Below are positions 1 to 7,502 of a stretch of 64,000 nt of DNA, piece after piece. Under the pieces are notes generated by a model. The model made no database searches. It was given only the letters and a program-made list of their open reading frames with translations, and had not been told where the DNA came from. Source of the DNA: Actinoplanes couchii (lineage in GTDB: Bacteria > Actinomycetota > Actinomycetes > Mycobacteriales > Micromonosporaceae); NCBI RefSeq assembly GCF_016862075.1, contig NZ_BOMG01000074.1, forward strand, positions 18,726 to 82,725, written 5' to 3'. Each line of letters begins with the position of its first letter. The first letter of the stretch is position 1. Made by a program: the position numbers and the translations under genes.

Positions 1-5
1 CGCGT

Positions 6-275
6 CTACCCCCGGTTGCGCGCCTCGAACCGGGCCCGCGCCTTCACCGCCTCCTCCTCCCGGTTCTTCGGCGGCGCGTTGGTGACCAGCGCGGCGAGCA
101 GCTCCGCGGTGGCCGCGGTCACCGCGGCCACCGCCGCATCGAAGGCCGCCTGATTGGCCTGCGAGGGCTTGGTCGTCCCGGCGATCTTCCGCACGTACTG
201 CAGCGCGGCGGCGTGCACCTCGTCCTCCGTCGCCGGCGGCTCGAAGTTGTGCAGCTGATGGATGCTCCGGCACAT
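6..275 (-). CDS. DUF2277 family protein
   Basis: An 89-residue protein that begins MCRSIHQLHNFEPPATEDEV and continues with ALQYVRK and KPSQANQ, the conserved signature of the DUF2277 family, found in many actinobacteria and proteobacteria. No biochemical role is established for the family. The start was placed at the ATG giving MCRS because family members begin there and a GAGGGG Shine-Dalgarno sits just upstream; a longer frame adds eight poorly conserved residues. The stop is inside the window, so the gene is complete. It has no obvious operon partner; the next gene on this strand begins more than 2 kb upstream. Confidence 0.88.
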   Translation of the reverse strand: MCRSIHQLHNFEPPATEDEVHAAALQYVRKIAGTTKPSQANQAAFDAAVAAVTAATAELLAALVTNAPPKNREEEAVKARARFEARNRG

Positions 276-409
276 GTGATCCCCCTCGACGGCAGACACC
301 TCACGAACTCGTCCACCCTACGATCCCGCACCGCCCGGATCCGGCGACACGGAGGCCGGGCCGGCTCTGGTCCGGAGCCCGGCGTGCCCCCGAGGGCTGG
401 TGGCCGGTG

Positions 410-2386
410 TCAGCGGGGCACCGCGCGAAAGTACTCCTCGCGGCACGCCGGGTCGGGACCGCGCCGGGGCAGGGTCGGCGGGTGGGCGGTCGGGACCGGG
501 GCGTAGTGGTCGAAGTGGGTGGTCAGGACCGCCTCGCCGCCGGTCAGGTCCGGGAGGGCGGCCACCAGTGCCGGGATCCGGGCCGACGGCAGGGTTCCGG
601 CCACCTCCAGGTAACCGCCCGCCACCGTGGTGTCGTCGATGAGGGCGCCGGAACGGCCCAGCAGCGCGGTCACCGCGTCGGCCACGTATTCGGGAAGGTT
701 CACGTCGAAACGCTCCACCGGCTCGCACACCCGGGTGCCCGCCTCCCGCAGCGCCGCGGCCACCACCACCTGGCCCAGATTGCGGAAATCGGCGGCGATC
801 GTCGAGATCGACTTGTCGAACTTCTGGTGCGGGCGGCTCTGCCGGGGCCAGTACTGCGACGACGTCATGCTGATCACGCAGTCGGTGACCGGCCAGCCGA
901 ACCGGCCCTGCCGCAGCCCGGCCCGTGCGCCCTCCTCGGCGGCGGACACGAACGCCGCCGGCAGCCGCCCGGGTTCCAGGCCGGGCCGGAACTCGATGCC
1001 GTGCCCGACCGGCGCCGCCTCGATCCGCAGACCGAGCCCGGCCAGGTACGGGTTGCCGCGCTCCTTGACACGTTCGGAAGCCTTGCCGGTCCCGGCGACC
1101 CGTTCGATGCAGGCGGTGAGGGTGCCGGAGAACCGGACCTCGACGCCGTACCGCTCGGCCAGCAGTGCCGCGATCACCTCCTTCTGCACCTCGCCGTGCA
1201 GCCGGATGACCGCTTCCGATCGCATCTCGTCGAGTCGAAGATCGACCAGCGGGTCCTCGTCGGCGAGTTCGGCGAGCCCGGCGAACAGGGCCAGCCGCCG
1301 GGCCGGGTCGACCGGTTCGACGGTGGCCTGCCGGGTCGGCGGCGGGAAGGCGTACAACGAGCGCCGGGGCGGCTCGCCGACGTGCTGGCCGATCCGCGCG
1401 GACAGGCCGCGGACGGCGACGATCTGACCGGCCGACGCGGACTGTCGCACCCGCACACCGTCGGGTTCGCTGACCGCGATCTGGGTCACCGTCTGGGGAC
1501 GGCCCGCGCCGATCGTCACCCGGTCGCGCACCCGGAGACTGCCCGACCACAGGCGCACCCAGGCCCGGCGGCCCTGCCCGTCACGATCGACGGCGAACAC
1601 CGTGCCGGCGGCAGGGGCAACAGGAGAGGCGGCCGGAGCCTCCGGAGCAGCGGAGCGCGGCAGCAGATCGGCCAGGAAACGGCGGAGCTGGGGCACACCG
1701 GCGCCGGTGATCGCCGAACCGCACACGACCGGGCTGAGGTCACCGCACCGGACCGCACGGCGGACGGCACGCCGCACGTCACGGATCCGGGCCGGCTCAC
1801 CGTTCACCCACCGTACGGCGACCAAGTCGTTGATCTCCGCAGTTGCTTCGACGATCGGCTCGGCGTCCAGTGCGAGCGCCCGCACCCGGGCCTCCCGGTC
1901 ACCCTGGCCGGTGACCGTGGTGAGCACGACCGGACGGGTGCCGAGGCGACGGCGGATCTGGTCGGCCACCCGGTCCACGTCGGCGCCCCGGCGGTCCACC
2001 TTGTTCACGAAGAACAGGGTGGGCACACCGATCCGGCGCAGCGCCCGCCAGATCGCGACGGTCTGCGGCTGGACACCCTCCACGGCCGACACCACCAGCA
2101 CGGCGGCGTCGAGCACGGCGAGCGACCGCTCCACCTCGGCGATGAAGTCCGGGTGGCCCGGGGTGTCGAGGAGGTTGACGGTGAGGTCACCGAGACGGAT
2201 CGAGGTGACGGCGGCCCGGATGGTGATGCCGCGCTGCCGCTCGAGGTCCATCGAGTCGGTGCGGGTGGTGCCGTCGTCGACGCTGCCGGGGCGCGAGACC
2301 GCTCCGGCCTCGAACAGCAGCCGCTCGGTCAGGCTGGTCTTGCCGGCGTCAACATGGGCGACGATTCCGAGGTTCAACAATGACAA
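410..2386 (-). CDS. Otr(A)/Tet(M)-type ribosomal protection GTPase
   Basis: A 658-residue translational GTPase of the EF-G-like ribosomal protection class, which removes tetracyclines from the 30S subunit at the cost of GTP. Visible motifs are G1 AHVDAGKT (residues 10-17), RGITI (52-56), G3 DTPGH (74-78) and G4 NKVD (128-131), followed by an EF-G-like domain II, and a domain IV containing WPVTDCVISMT and YWPRQS, which matches the Otr(A) branch better than EF-G. Length fits the family (about 640-665). The start is TTG, chosen because MSLLNLGIVAHVDAGKT matches the family N-terminus and GGAGA lies about 8 nt upstream. Such genes are common as intrinsic genes in actinomycetes, so resistance in the host is inferred, not shown. 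A short translated leader may precede and overlap it. Confidence 0.9.
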   Translation of the reverse strand: MSLLNLGIVAHVDAGKTSLTERLLFEAGAVSRPGSVDDGTTRTDSMDLERQRGITIRAAVTSIRLGDLTVNLLDTPGHPDFIAEVERSLAVLDAAVLVVSAVEGVQPQTVAIWRALRRIGVPTLFFVNKVDRRGADVDRVADQIRRRLGTRPVVLTTVTGQGDREARVRALALDAEPIVEATAEINDLVAVRWVNGEPARIRDVRRAVRRAVRCGDLSPVVCGSAITGAGVPQLRRFLADLLPRSAAPEAPAASPVAPAAGTVFAVDRDGQGRRAWVRLWSGSLRVRDRVTIGAGRPQTVTQIAVSEPDGVRVRQSASAGQIVAVRGLSARIGQHVGEPPRRSLYAFPPPTRQATVEPVDPARRLALFAGLAELADEDPLVDLRLDEMRSEAVIRLHGEVQKEVIAALLAERYGVEVRFSGTLTACIERVAGTGKASERVKERGNPYLAGLGLRIEAAPVGHGIEFRPGLEPGRLPAAFVSAAEEGARAGLRQGRFGWPVTDCVISMTSSQYWPRQSRPHQKFDKSISTIAADFRNLGQVVVAAALREAGTRVCEPVERFDVNLPEYVADAVTALLGRSGALIDDTTVAGGYLEVAGTLPSARIPALVAALPDLTGGEAVLTTHFDHYAPVPTAHPPTLPRRGPDPACREEYFRAVPR

Positions 2387-2441
2387 AGCAGGTCTCCACG
2401 GTCAGACGGGTCGGGGTCCGGAGCGTGGAAGCTGCTCGCAT
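2349..2441 (-). CDS. possible 30-codon leader peptide upstream of the ribosomal protection gene
   Basis: A small frame starts with ATG behind a near-perfect AGGAGAG Shine-Dalgarno and encodes MRAASTLRTPTRLTVETCFV followed by ten more residues ending in RRPC. It runs across the TTG start of the GTPase gene in a different frame and stops 38 nt inside it. Translation would therefore pass over the downstream ribosome-binding site. Leader peptides controlling Tet(M)-class genes are known (transcriptional attenuation in tet(M)), but this arrangement would more naturally couple or occlude initiation. It is inferred from sequence only; no homologue was recalled. Confidence 0.4.
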   Translation of the reverse strand: MRAASTLRTPTRLTVETCFVIVEPRNRRPC

Positions 2442-2591
2442 GGTCTCTCCTCGGATCGGATGACAGGTCTACGGCCCACCCTGGCACCGCACCCGCCACT
2501 CCGCCACCGATTTTCCACTCGGGCGTTCTCGTGTCACCGGTCGCCGCGAGAACGCCCTGAGCAGGGCATGTGCGGGCCTAGCCTGATGGGC

Positions 2592-3050
2592 ATGTCGTTC
2601 GTCCCCGCCCGAGACGGCCGTAAGCACCGCGACGCCGCGAACCGGGCTCCCGCCATCCCCGACCGGATCGAGGACCTGCACGGCAACAGCCTCGGGGTCC
2701 TCGAGGTGCCACATCACATGGCCGCCGGGCATCCCAGCCGTCGCCGCTACGAGCTGGACGATCCGGCCCAGTTACGGCACGCGTACGAGCAGGTGCTGTG
2801 CGAGGCCGCCGGCCCGCGTGAGGTGGAGGACCTGATCAACCCGGGCACGTTGCGCCGGGTGTGGCGGGACCTGCATCTGCCGGTCCGGATCCGGGAGGCC
2901 TGGGAGACCCAGCATCCGGGGCTGCGCCGGACCGTCAACCGCACCAAGCCCGGGTCCGCCGAGATCCTCACCCGGTCCGGCAGCTCGCGGCCGGCGGCTC
3001 CCGGTTTCGCCCGCCGCGGCCGGAAGCAGATCGCTCGCGCGATATCGTGA
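2592..3050 (+). CDS. hypothetical protein, actinobacterial WxxL-type small family
   Basis: A 152-residue soluble, basic protein (many Arg/Lys at both ends). The middle part reads RIEDLHGNSLGVLEVPHHMA, then YELDDPAQLRHAYEQVLCEA, and DLINPGTLRRVWRDLHLPV, the pattern of a common actinobacterial family often loosely named 'transcriptional regulator' (LAW...DLDDP..R...Y..VL.EG...D......L...W..L...). No catalytic motif is seen and the molecular function is unknown. The start is the ATG after GATGGGC; the same frame stays open far upstream but only as a shadow of the GTPase gene. It is divergent from the GTPase. Confidence 0.7.
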   Translation: MSFVPARDGRKHRDAANRAPAIPDRIEDLHGNSLGVLEVPHHMAAGHPSRRRYELDDPAQLRHAYEQVLCEAAGPREVEDLINPGTLRRVWRDLHLPVRIREAWETQHPGLRRTVNRTKPGSAEILTRSGSSRPAAPGFARRGRKQIARAIS

Positions 3051-3116
3051 TTCATCGATAGGACCCCTCCCGGGAAAACGCATTCCTGGGGGGGACGACG
3101 CAGGAATCTCCTGGCC

Positions 3117-3314
3117 GTGGTAACCACTGTGGCACTGTCCCTGCGCACACCACCGGGTACACCGGCGCGGCCGATCCTGTCGACAGCAGAGGCCGCGCCG
3201 GTCCAGAGCACCGGCCGCCCGTTCCTCGCCTCGGTCTCCCCCGGTCGAGACCTCGACGACGTCGACTTCAACCGCCTTTTCGAGTACGCCGACAACGGCC
3301 CGAGATCCCGCTGA
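3117..3314 (+). CDS. doubtful small ORF, possible secreted peptide
   Basis: A GTG-started frame of 65 codons whose beginning (MVTTVALSLRTPPGTP) looks like the end of a signal-peptide hydrophobic stretch and whose end is acidic (RDLDDVDFNRLFEYADN). In the same frame upstream, RRNLLAV adds to the hydrophobic region but no ATG/GTG/TTG precedes it, so the true start could be missing through a frameshift. The ribosome-binding site is weak. It fills most of an otherwise empty 267-bp gap between two convergent genes. I give it low weight. Confidence 0.25.
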   Translation: MVTTVALSLRTPPGTPARPILSTAEAAPVQSTGRPFLASVSPGRDLDDVDFNRLFEYADNGPRSR

Positions 3315-3317
3315 CCC

Positions 3318-4082
3318 TCACGAGACGTCGTAGTTCTCGAACAGCCGGTGGCCCCCGGTCTTTCGCAGCGCCGCCCACCTGTCACGGAAGGCCGCCCGGG
3401 CCGTCGCCGGTGGCCAGTTCTCGGGCAGCAGTTCGCGAGGGAGCAGTGGGTCGGGGACCATCGCGTGGTCGAACGCGGCGGCCAGCTCCAGTGCCCGGCG
3501 CAACGACTCGATCCGGCCGGTGGGGGGCGGCTGGGCGCTGAGCAGGGCCAGTCGCTCGTACCGGAGAGCGATCTCGTCCAGCGGCCACAGTCGCGCGGCC
3601 AACTCCGGCGGGTGGTGGACGCCCTCGTGGCGCAGGTCCCTGGTGCTCGCGGTCCACGCGCCCTCCGGCACGTCGGCGAAACCGTCGGGGCTGACGTACA
3701 CGCCGGGGTGCAGGGGTGCGCCGCCGAGACGGAGCAGGTTCCGGCGTACCGCATCGCGTCTGGCTCTCTCGCTCTCCGGAACCGTGAAGACGACCAGGTG
3801 CCACCATCCGTCCCAGGGGTGCTCCCCGGCGTCACGCCGGTAGGCGAACCGGACGAACTCCGGGTCGTGCCGCCCGGCCTCGCCGACGTGCCGCAGCACT
3901 CCGGCCCGCCCGCGGCCCTCCTGCACCCAGTCGCCGCCCGCGACCAGCCGGCGGATCGTCAGGCGCATCGGCTGGTCGGCGATCCCGAGCGCGTTCCCCA
4001 CGTCGTAGACCTCGGCCAGCGCGGCGGTCCGGTCCGCCCGGAGCAGACCCTCCACCACGAACCGGCTCGTCACCTCGGTCAC
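3318..4082 (-). CDS. PaaX-family transcriptional regulator
   Basis: A 254-residue protein of the PaaX class: an N-terminal winged helix (about residues 1-75, with VYDVGNALGIADQPMRLTIR), a central region with WDGWWHLVVFTVPE, and a C-terminal block containing DPLLPRELLPENWP that is typical of PaaX regulators. The founding member represses phenylacetate catabolism in response to phenylacetyl-CoA; no such pathway lies nearby, so the ligand here is unknown. Start taken as GTG with GGGGAGGT 8 nt upstream; a longer frame upstream is not conserved. It is divergent from the alpha/beta hydrolase gene, which is a plausible target. Confidence 0.8.
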   Translation of the reverse strand: MTEVTSRFVVEGLLRADRTAALAEVYDVGNALGIADQPMRLTIRRLVAGGDWVQEGRGRAGVLRHVGEAGRHDPEFVRFAYRRDAGEHPWDGWWHLVVFTVPESERARRDAVRRNLLRLGGAPLHPGVYVSPDGFADVPEGAWTASTRDLRHEGVHHPPELAARLWPLDEIALRYERLALLSAQPPPTGRIESLRRALELAAAFDHAMVPDPLLPRELLPENWPPATARAAFRDRWAALRKTGGHRLFENYDVS

Positions 4083-4331
4083 GACGGCACCTCCCCGACC
4101 ATCCCCGTGCCGGACCCGAAGCCACCGTAGAGCCACCCGATCACCCCGGTCCCGGCGCCCCGACCTGGCGCCTCGGGACGAGCGACGATGCCGTGGAGCG
4201 GCAATTCGCCCCGCCGAGGGGGCCGGGCGAGGGGTAATGGAGCCAGGGCTCGCGGCCCGAAGCTCCGGAACGGCGCACGCACCGTCGTCGCGCCCAGCAC
4301 CCGGCCGGGATCCGGGACTCGTCTGCATAAC

Positions 4332-4367
4332 CTATCGTTCGAGAAACGGTCGTTGGCGAAAGGATAG
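4332..4367. promoter_or_regulatory. interrupted inverted repeat covering the hydrolase ribosome-binding site
   Basis: CTATC-g-TTCG (4332-4341) pairs with CGAA-ag-GATAG (4357-4367), giving a 9-bp imperfect hairpin or operator whose right arm contains the AAGGA Shine-Dalgarno of the hydrolase gene that starts at 4371. It could act as a repressor site or as an mRNA structure that hides the ribosome-binding site. Confidence 0.4.
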
Positions 4368-4370
4368 ATC

Positions 4371-5378
4371 ATGCGGCGGTGGGTTGTCTTTCTCGGTGCG
4401 GTGCTGCTCGTCGTCGCGGGGCTCGGCGGGCTCGCCGTGTGGGGCAACGACTTCGCGATGAAGGAGGAGGCGATCACCCTGATCGGGCCGGACGGGGCGC
4501 TCGACGGGGTGCTGGTGCTGCCGGAGAAACAGAGCGCGGCGGTTCCGGCGGTGGTGTTCGTGCACGGCGACGGCGCGGTCGACGCCACCCACGACGGGCT
4601 GTACCGGCCGCAGTTCGAGGCGCTAGCGAAAGCCGGCGTGGCCTCGGTGTCGTGGAGCAAACCCGGAGTCGGCGAATCCGACGGCGACTGGCTGAAACAG
4701 GATCAGGCCGACCGGGCCCGGGAGACCGCCGCCGTGGTGAAGGCGCTGCGGCAGCGGGCCGAGATCGACCCCGACCGGATCGGGCTGTGGGGCGCCAGCC
4801 AGGGCGGATGGGTGGTGCCCGCGGTCGCGGCGGCGGATCACCGGATCGGATTCGTGATCGCGGTCTCGCCGGCGATCAACTGGATGCGGCAGGGCGAGTT
4901 CAACCTGACCGCCACGCTCGCCCACGACGGCGCCGACCAGGGCACCCGCACCGAGGCGCTGGCCGCCCGGGACCGGGTGGACCGGGTGCTGTCCGGCAGT
5001 CGCAGCTACGACGACTACCTGCTGGCCCAGCCGTACGGCGAGGTGATGAGCCGGGCCCGGTGGGACTTCGTGCTGCGCAACTTCCGGTCCGACGCCACCC
5101 CGGCGCTGCACGACCTGGCCAAGGCGAAGACACCGGTGCTGCTGTTGCTGGCCGGGAACGACCGCAACGTGGACGCGCACGAGACCGAGAAGACGTACCA
5201 GAAAATCTTGGGAGAGAAACAGCTTTCGGTACGCTGGTTCGCCGACGCCAACCACTCGATGGTCCGCTCCGAGGTGGAGGACAACCGGGCCCGGTTGTGG
5301 CTCACCGCGATCTTCCGGCCCCGTGACCTGATGGTGCCCGGCTACGTGGAGGCGATGGCCGGGTTCGCGGTGCGGTAG
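4371..5378 (+). CDS. membrane-anchored or secreted alpha/beta hydrolase (S9/dienelactone-hydrolase type)
   Basis: A 335-residue serine hydrolase. Residues 4-24 form a hydrophobic signal-anchor, so the catalytic domain should lie outside the membrane. The fold is marked by VVFVHGDG (62-69), the nucleophile elbow GASQGG with Ser143, an acid in GNDRNVD (Asp264 or Asp268) and a histidine in ADANHSM (His295), which completes the triad. The family includes acyl-peptidases and esterases; the substrate cannot be read from the sequence. It is transcribed away from the PaaX-type regulator, with a structured leader just before the ATG. Confidence 0.85.
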   Translation: MRRWVVFLGAVLLVVAGLGGLAVWGNDFAMKEEAITLIGPDGALDGVLVLPEKQSAAVPAVVFVHGDGAVDATHDGLYRPQFEALAKAGVASVSWSKPGVGESDGDWLKQDQADRARETAAVVKALRQRAEIDPDRIGLWGASQGGWVVPAVAAADHRIGFVIAVSPAINWMRQGEFNLTATLAHDGADQGTRTEALAARDRVDRVLSGSRSYDDYLLAQPYGEVMSRARWDFVLRNFRSDATPALHDLAKAKTPVLLLLAGNDRNVDAHETEKTYQKILGEKQLSVRWFADANHSMVRSEVEDNRARLWLTAIFRPRDLMVPGYVEAMAGFAVR

Positions 5379-5478
5379 GGTCGGGTCAGCGTCGCGTACC
5401 GGTGGCAGGCCGTGTCAGGTATGGAGGCGCCGAATTCGAAGGAGACCGGCGTGCTGTCGTCGCGACCTTCGTCCGCGC

Positions 5479-5928
5479 GTGTCTGAGCGCGAGACGACCA
5501 GGCTGGTGGCCTGGAGTCATGAGATGCGCCAGGTGCATTCCCGCCTGCGCCGGGCCCTGGCCCTCGTCCAGGACGATCACGCCGTCCTCGACGAGCTGCT
5601 GCTGTACTGCCGGGGCTTCTGCACGGCCCTCGACGGCCATCACCGCGGCGAGGACCACACGCTGTTCCCGGCGATCGCCGCCGCCCACCCGGAGTTACGC
5701 CCGGTGTTGCGAAAACTGGAACAGGACCACTCCATGATCGGGTATCTGATCGGCGCCCTGAACCACGCCGTCCATAACAACGCCGACCCGGACGAGCTGC
5801 GCCGGCACATCGACGGCATCGGCGCGATCATGGAGAGCCACTTCCGCTACGAGGAACGCCAGATCCTCGGAGTCCTGGAAACCCTGAACCTGGACGCCGA
5901 TCCGGCCGAGGCCCTGGGTCCGCTCTGA
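5479..5928 (+). CDS. hemerythrin-domain protein
   Basis: A 149-residue four-helix protein of the hemerythrin HHE family, which binds a di-iron centre and is used in oxygen, NO or iron-related sensing or protection. Iron-ligand motifs can be seen: HSRLRR near residue 20, HHRGEDHTLFP (54-64), EQDHSMI (about 85-91) and ESHFRYEERQIL near residue 120. Start is the GTG that gives MSERETT; no earlier in-frame start exists. A tiny frame (5451-5486) with a better ribosome-binding site (GGAGACC) overlaps this start by 8 nt, so initiation may be translationally coupled. Confidence 0.85.
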   Translation: MSERETTRLVAWSHEMRQVHSRLRRALALVQDDHAVLDELLLYCRGFCTALDGHHRGEDHTLFPAIAAAHPELRPVLRKLEQDHSMIGYLIGALNHAVHNNADPDELRRHIDGIGAIMESHFRYEERQILGVLETLNLDADPAEALGPL

Positions 5929-5939
5929 CGCCGTTTTGA

Positions 5940-6767
5940 TCAGCCGATGGTGGTGGGCTCGGCCGCCGGGCGGGTGCGGAGGTTGCCGCGGCGGCGGGCC
6001 AGGCGGAGGAACCACCAGAAAGCGGCCAGGTTCACCAGGACCGCGAAGATGCTGGCCTCCGGGCCGAACGCGCCGCCGGTCAGGATCGCCGGGCCGTCGA
6101 AGACGCCGTTCAGCAGGCCGGGGGCGCCGTCGCCGGAGCCGGAGACCTCGACGCCGAACAGGCCGCCCTCGGCGAAGTTCCAGCCCAGGTGCAGGCCGAT
6201 CGGCACCCACAGGGCGCGGGTCGCGACGTAGGCGGCGGCCACCATCAGGCCGGCGGCGATGATCGCCAGGGCGCCGCCGATCGCGGTCGGGTCGTTGACC
6301 AGGTGCAGCAGGCCGAACACCGCCGCTGAGACGGCCATCGCGAACCAGGTGCCGCGCCGGTCCTCGACCATCCGGAACAGCAGGCCGCGGAACAGCACCT
6401 CCTCGACCGTCGCCACCGCCATCATGAGACCGAAAACGGACAGCATGCCGCCGAACGAGCCCCAGCCGTCGATGCCGAAACCACCGAAGATCGCGATCAG
6501 CAGGACGGTGGTGGTGAACAGACCGATGCCGCCGAGCGTTCCCCGGGCCAGGGCACCCCAACGGCCCTTCTTCGGTACGTCGTCCGGGTTCCGCCCCTCG
6601 AGACGGCGCGAGGCCCACCCGTACAGGAGAATGGTCGCGACCGCGCCCAGGAAGCCTGCCGCGAGTGACAGGATCGCGCTGCCCGACATGGCGCCGATCA
6701 GCGAGACCATCGCGATGTCGAGGATCAGGAAGAGCGGGAGGAGCAGAAAAGGCCGGATCGATGTCAT
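5940..6767 (-). CDS. CPBP-family intramembrane glutamic endopeptidase
   Basis: A 275-residue integral membrane protein with about eight hydrophobic helices. It carries the CPBP/Abi motifs: EEVLFRG (residues 122-128), FGLLH (151-155) and HLGWN near residue 195, the catalytic glutamates and histidines of the CAAX-protease/bacteriocin-processing family (PF02517). Actinobacterial members are mostly uncharacterised; substrates may be membrane-associated peptides. It stands alone between convergent hemerythrin and a co-oriented response-regulator gene 78 bp upstream, so it may be transcribed with that two-component system. Confidence 0.85.
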   Translation of the reverse strand: MTSIRPFLLLPLFLILDIAMVSLIGAMSGSAILSLAAGFLGAVATILLYGWASRRLEGRNPDDVPKKGRWGALARGTLGGIGLFTTTVLLIAIFGGFGIDGWGSFGGMLSVFGLMMAVATVEEVLFRGLLFRMVEDRRGTWFAMAVSAAVFGLLHLVNDPTAIGGALAIIAAGLMVAAAYVATRALWVPIGLHLGWNFAEGGLFGVEVSGSGDGAPGLLNGVFDGPAILTGGAFGPEASIFAVLVNLAAFWWFLRLARRRGNLRTRPAAEPTTIG

Positions 6768-6845
6768 GAGTACGAATCTAGGAACTCACGCATCGACTCT
6801 CATCGCCCCGCGGTGGACACCCGGGGTGGCTCCCGCGAGGGATGG

Positions 6846-7502
6846 TCACGCGACAAGCCCGGTCTGGTAGGCGAGGATCACCGCCTGCACGCGGTCCCGC
6901 AGGTCCAGTTTGGTGAGGATCCGGGAGACGTAGGTCTTCACCGTCTCGTGGCTGATCACCAGGGACGCGGCGATCTCGGCGTTCGACAGCCCCTCGGCGA
7001 TCAGCCGGAACACCTCCGCCTCGCGTGCGGTCAACGCCGCCAGCTTCTGATCGTTTCCGGACTTCGTCGGCCGCAGCCGGTCACCGAACCGGCCGACGAG
7101 GCCTTTCGTGACGGCGGGCGCCAGCAGTGAGTCGCCACGCGCCACCGTGCGGATGCCCTCGATCAGCTCGGCCGGCTGGGCGTCCTTGAGCAGGAAGCCG
7201 CTAGCGCCGGCGCGGAGTGCCTCGTAGACGTAGCCGTCCAGGTTGAACGTGGTCACCACCAGCACCCGGACCGGCTGCTCGACACCGGGGCCGGCCAGCC
7301 GGCGGGTCGCCTCGATGCCGTCCAGCACCGGCATCCGGATGTCCATCACCACCACGTCCGGGCGCAGCCGCGACGCCTGGCGGACGGCGGCCTCCCCGTC
7401 CGACGCCTCGCCGACCACCTCGATGTCCGGCTGCAGACCGAAAACGGTCACGAACCCGGCCCGGATCAGCGCCTGATCGTCACAGACCAGCACCCGGATC
7501 AC
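6846..7502 (-). CDS. NarL/FixJ-family response regulator
   Basis: A 218-residue response regulator. The receiver domain (residues 1-120) shows CDDQALIR and the phospho-acceptor Asp54 in VVMDIRMP. A LuxR-type helix-turn-helix follows (about 150-215, LTAREAEVFRLIAEGLSNAEIA...SHETVKTYVSRIL). The start GTG overlaps the stop of the upstream histidine kinase by 4 bp (GTGA), so the two are translated as a pair. The target genes are not evident; nothing in the nearby sequence shows a clear recognition site. Confidence 0.92.
   Translation of the reverse strand: MIRVLVCDDQALIRAGFVTVFGLQPDIEVVGEASDGEAAVRQASRLRPDVVVMDIRMPVLDGIEATRRLAGPGVEQPVRVLVVTTFNLDGYVYEALRAGASGFLLKDAQPAELIEGIRTVARGDSLLAPAVTKGLVGRFGDRLRPTKSGNDQKLAALTAREAEVFRLIAEGLSNAEIAASLVISHETVKTYVSRILTKLDLRDRVQAVILAYQTGLVA

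Noticed and set aside
407..2383. Long plus-strand open frame opposite the GTPase gene
   Set aside because: It is a GC-rich antisense shadow; the minus strand has clear GTPase motifs and the plus frame has none.
410..2386. Elongation factor G as the identity of the GTPase
   Set aside because: The length (658) and domain IV block match ribosomal protection proteins of the Otr(A) class, and the gene lacks the usual rpsL-rpsG-fusA-tuf neighbours.
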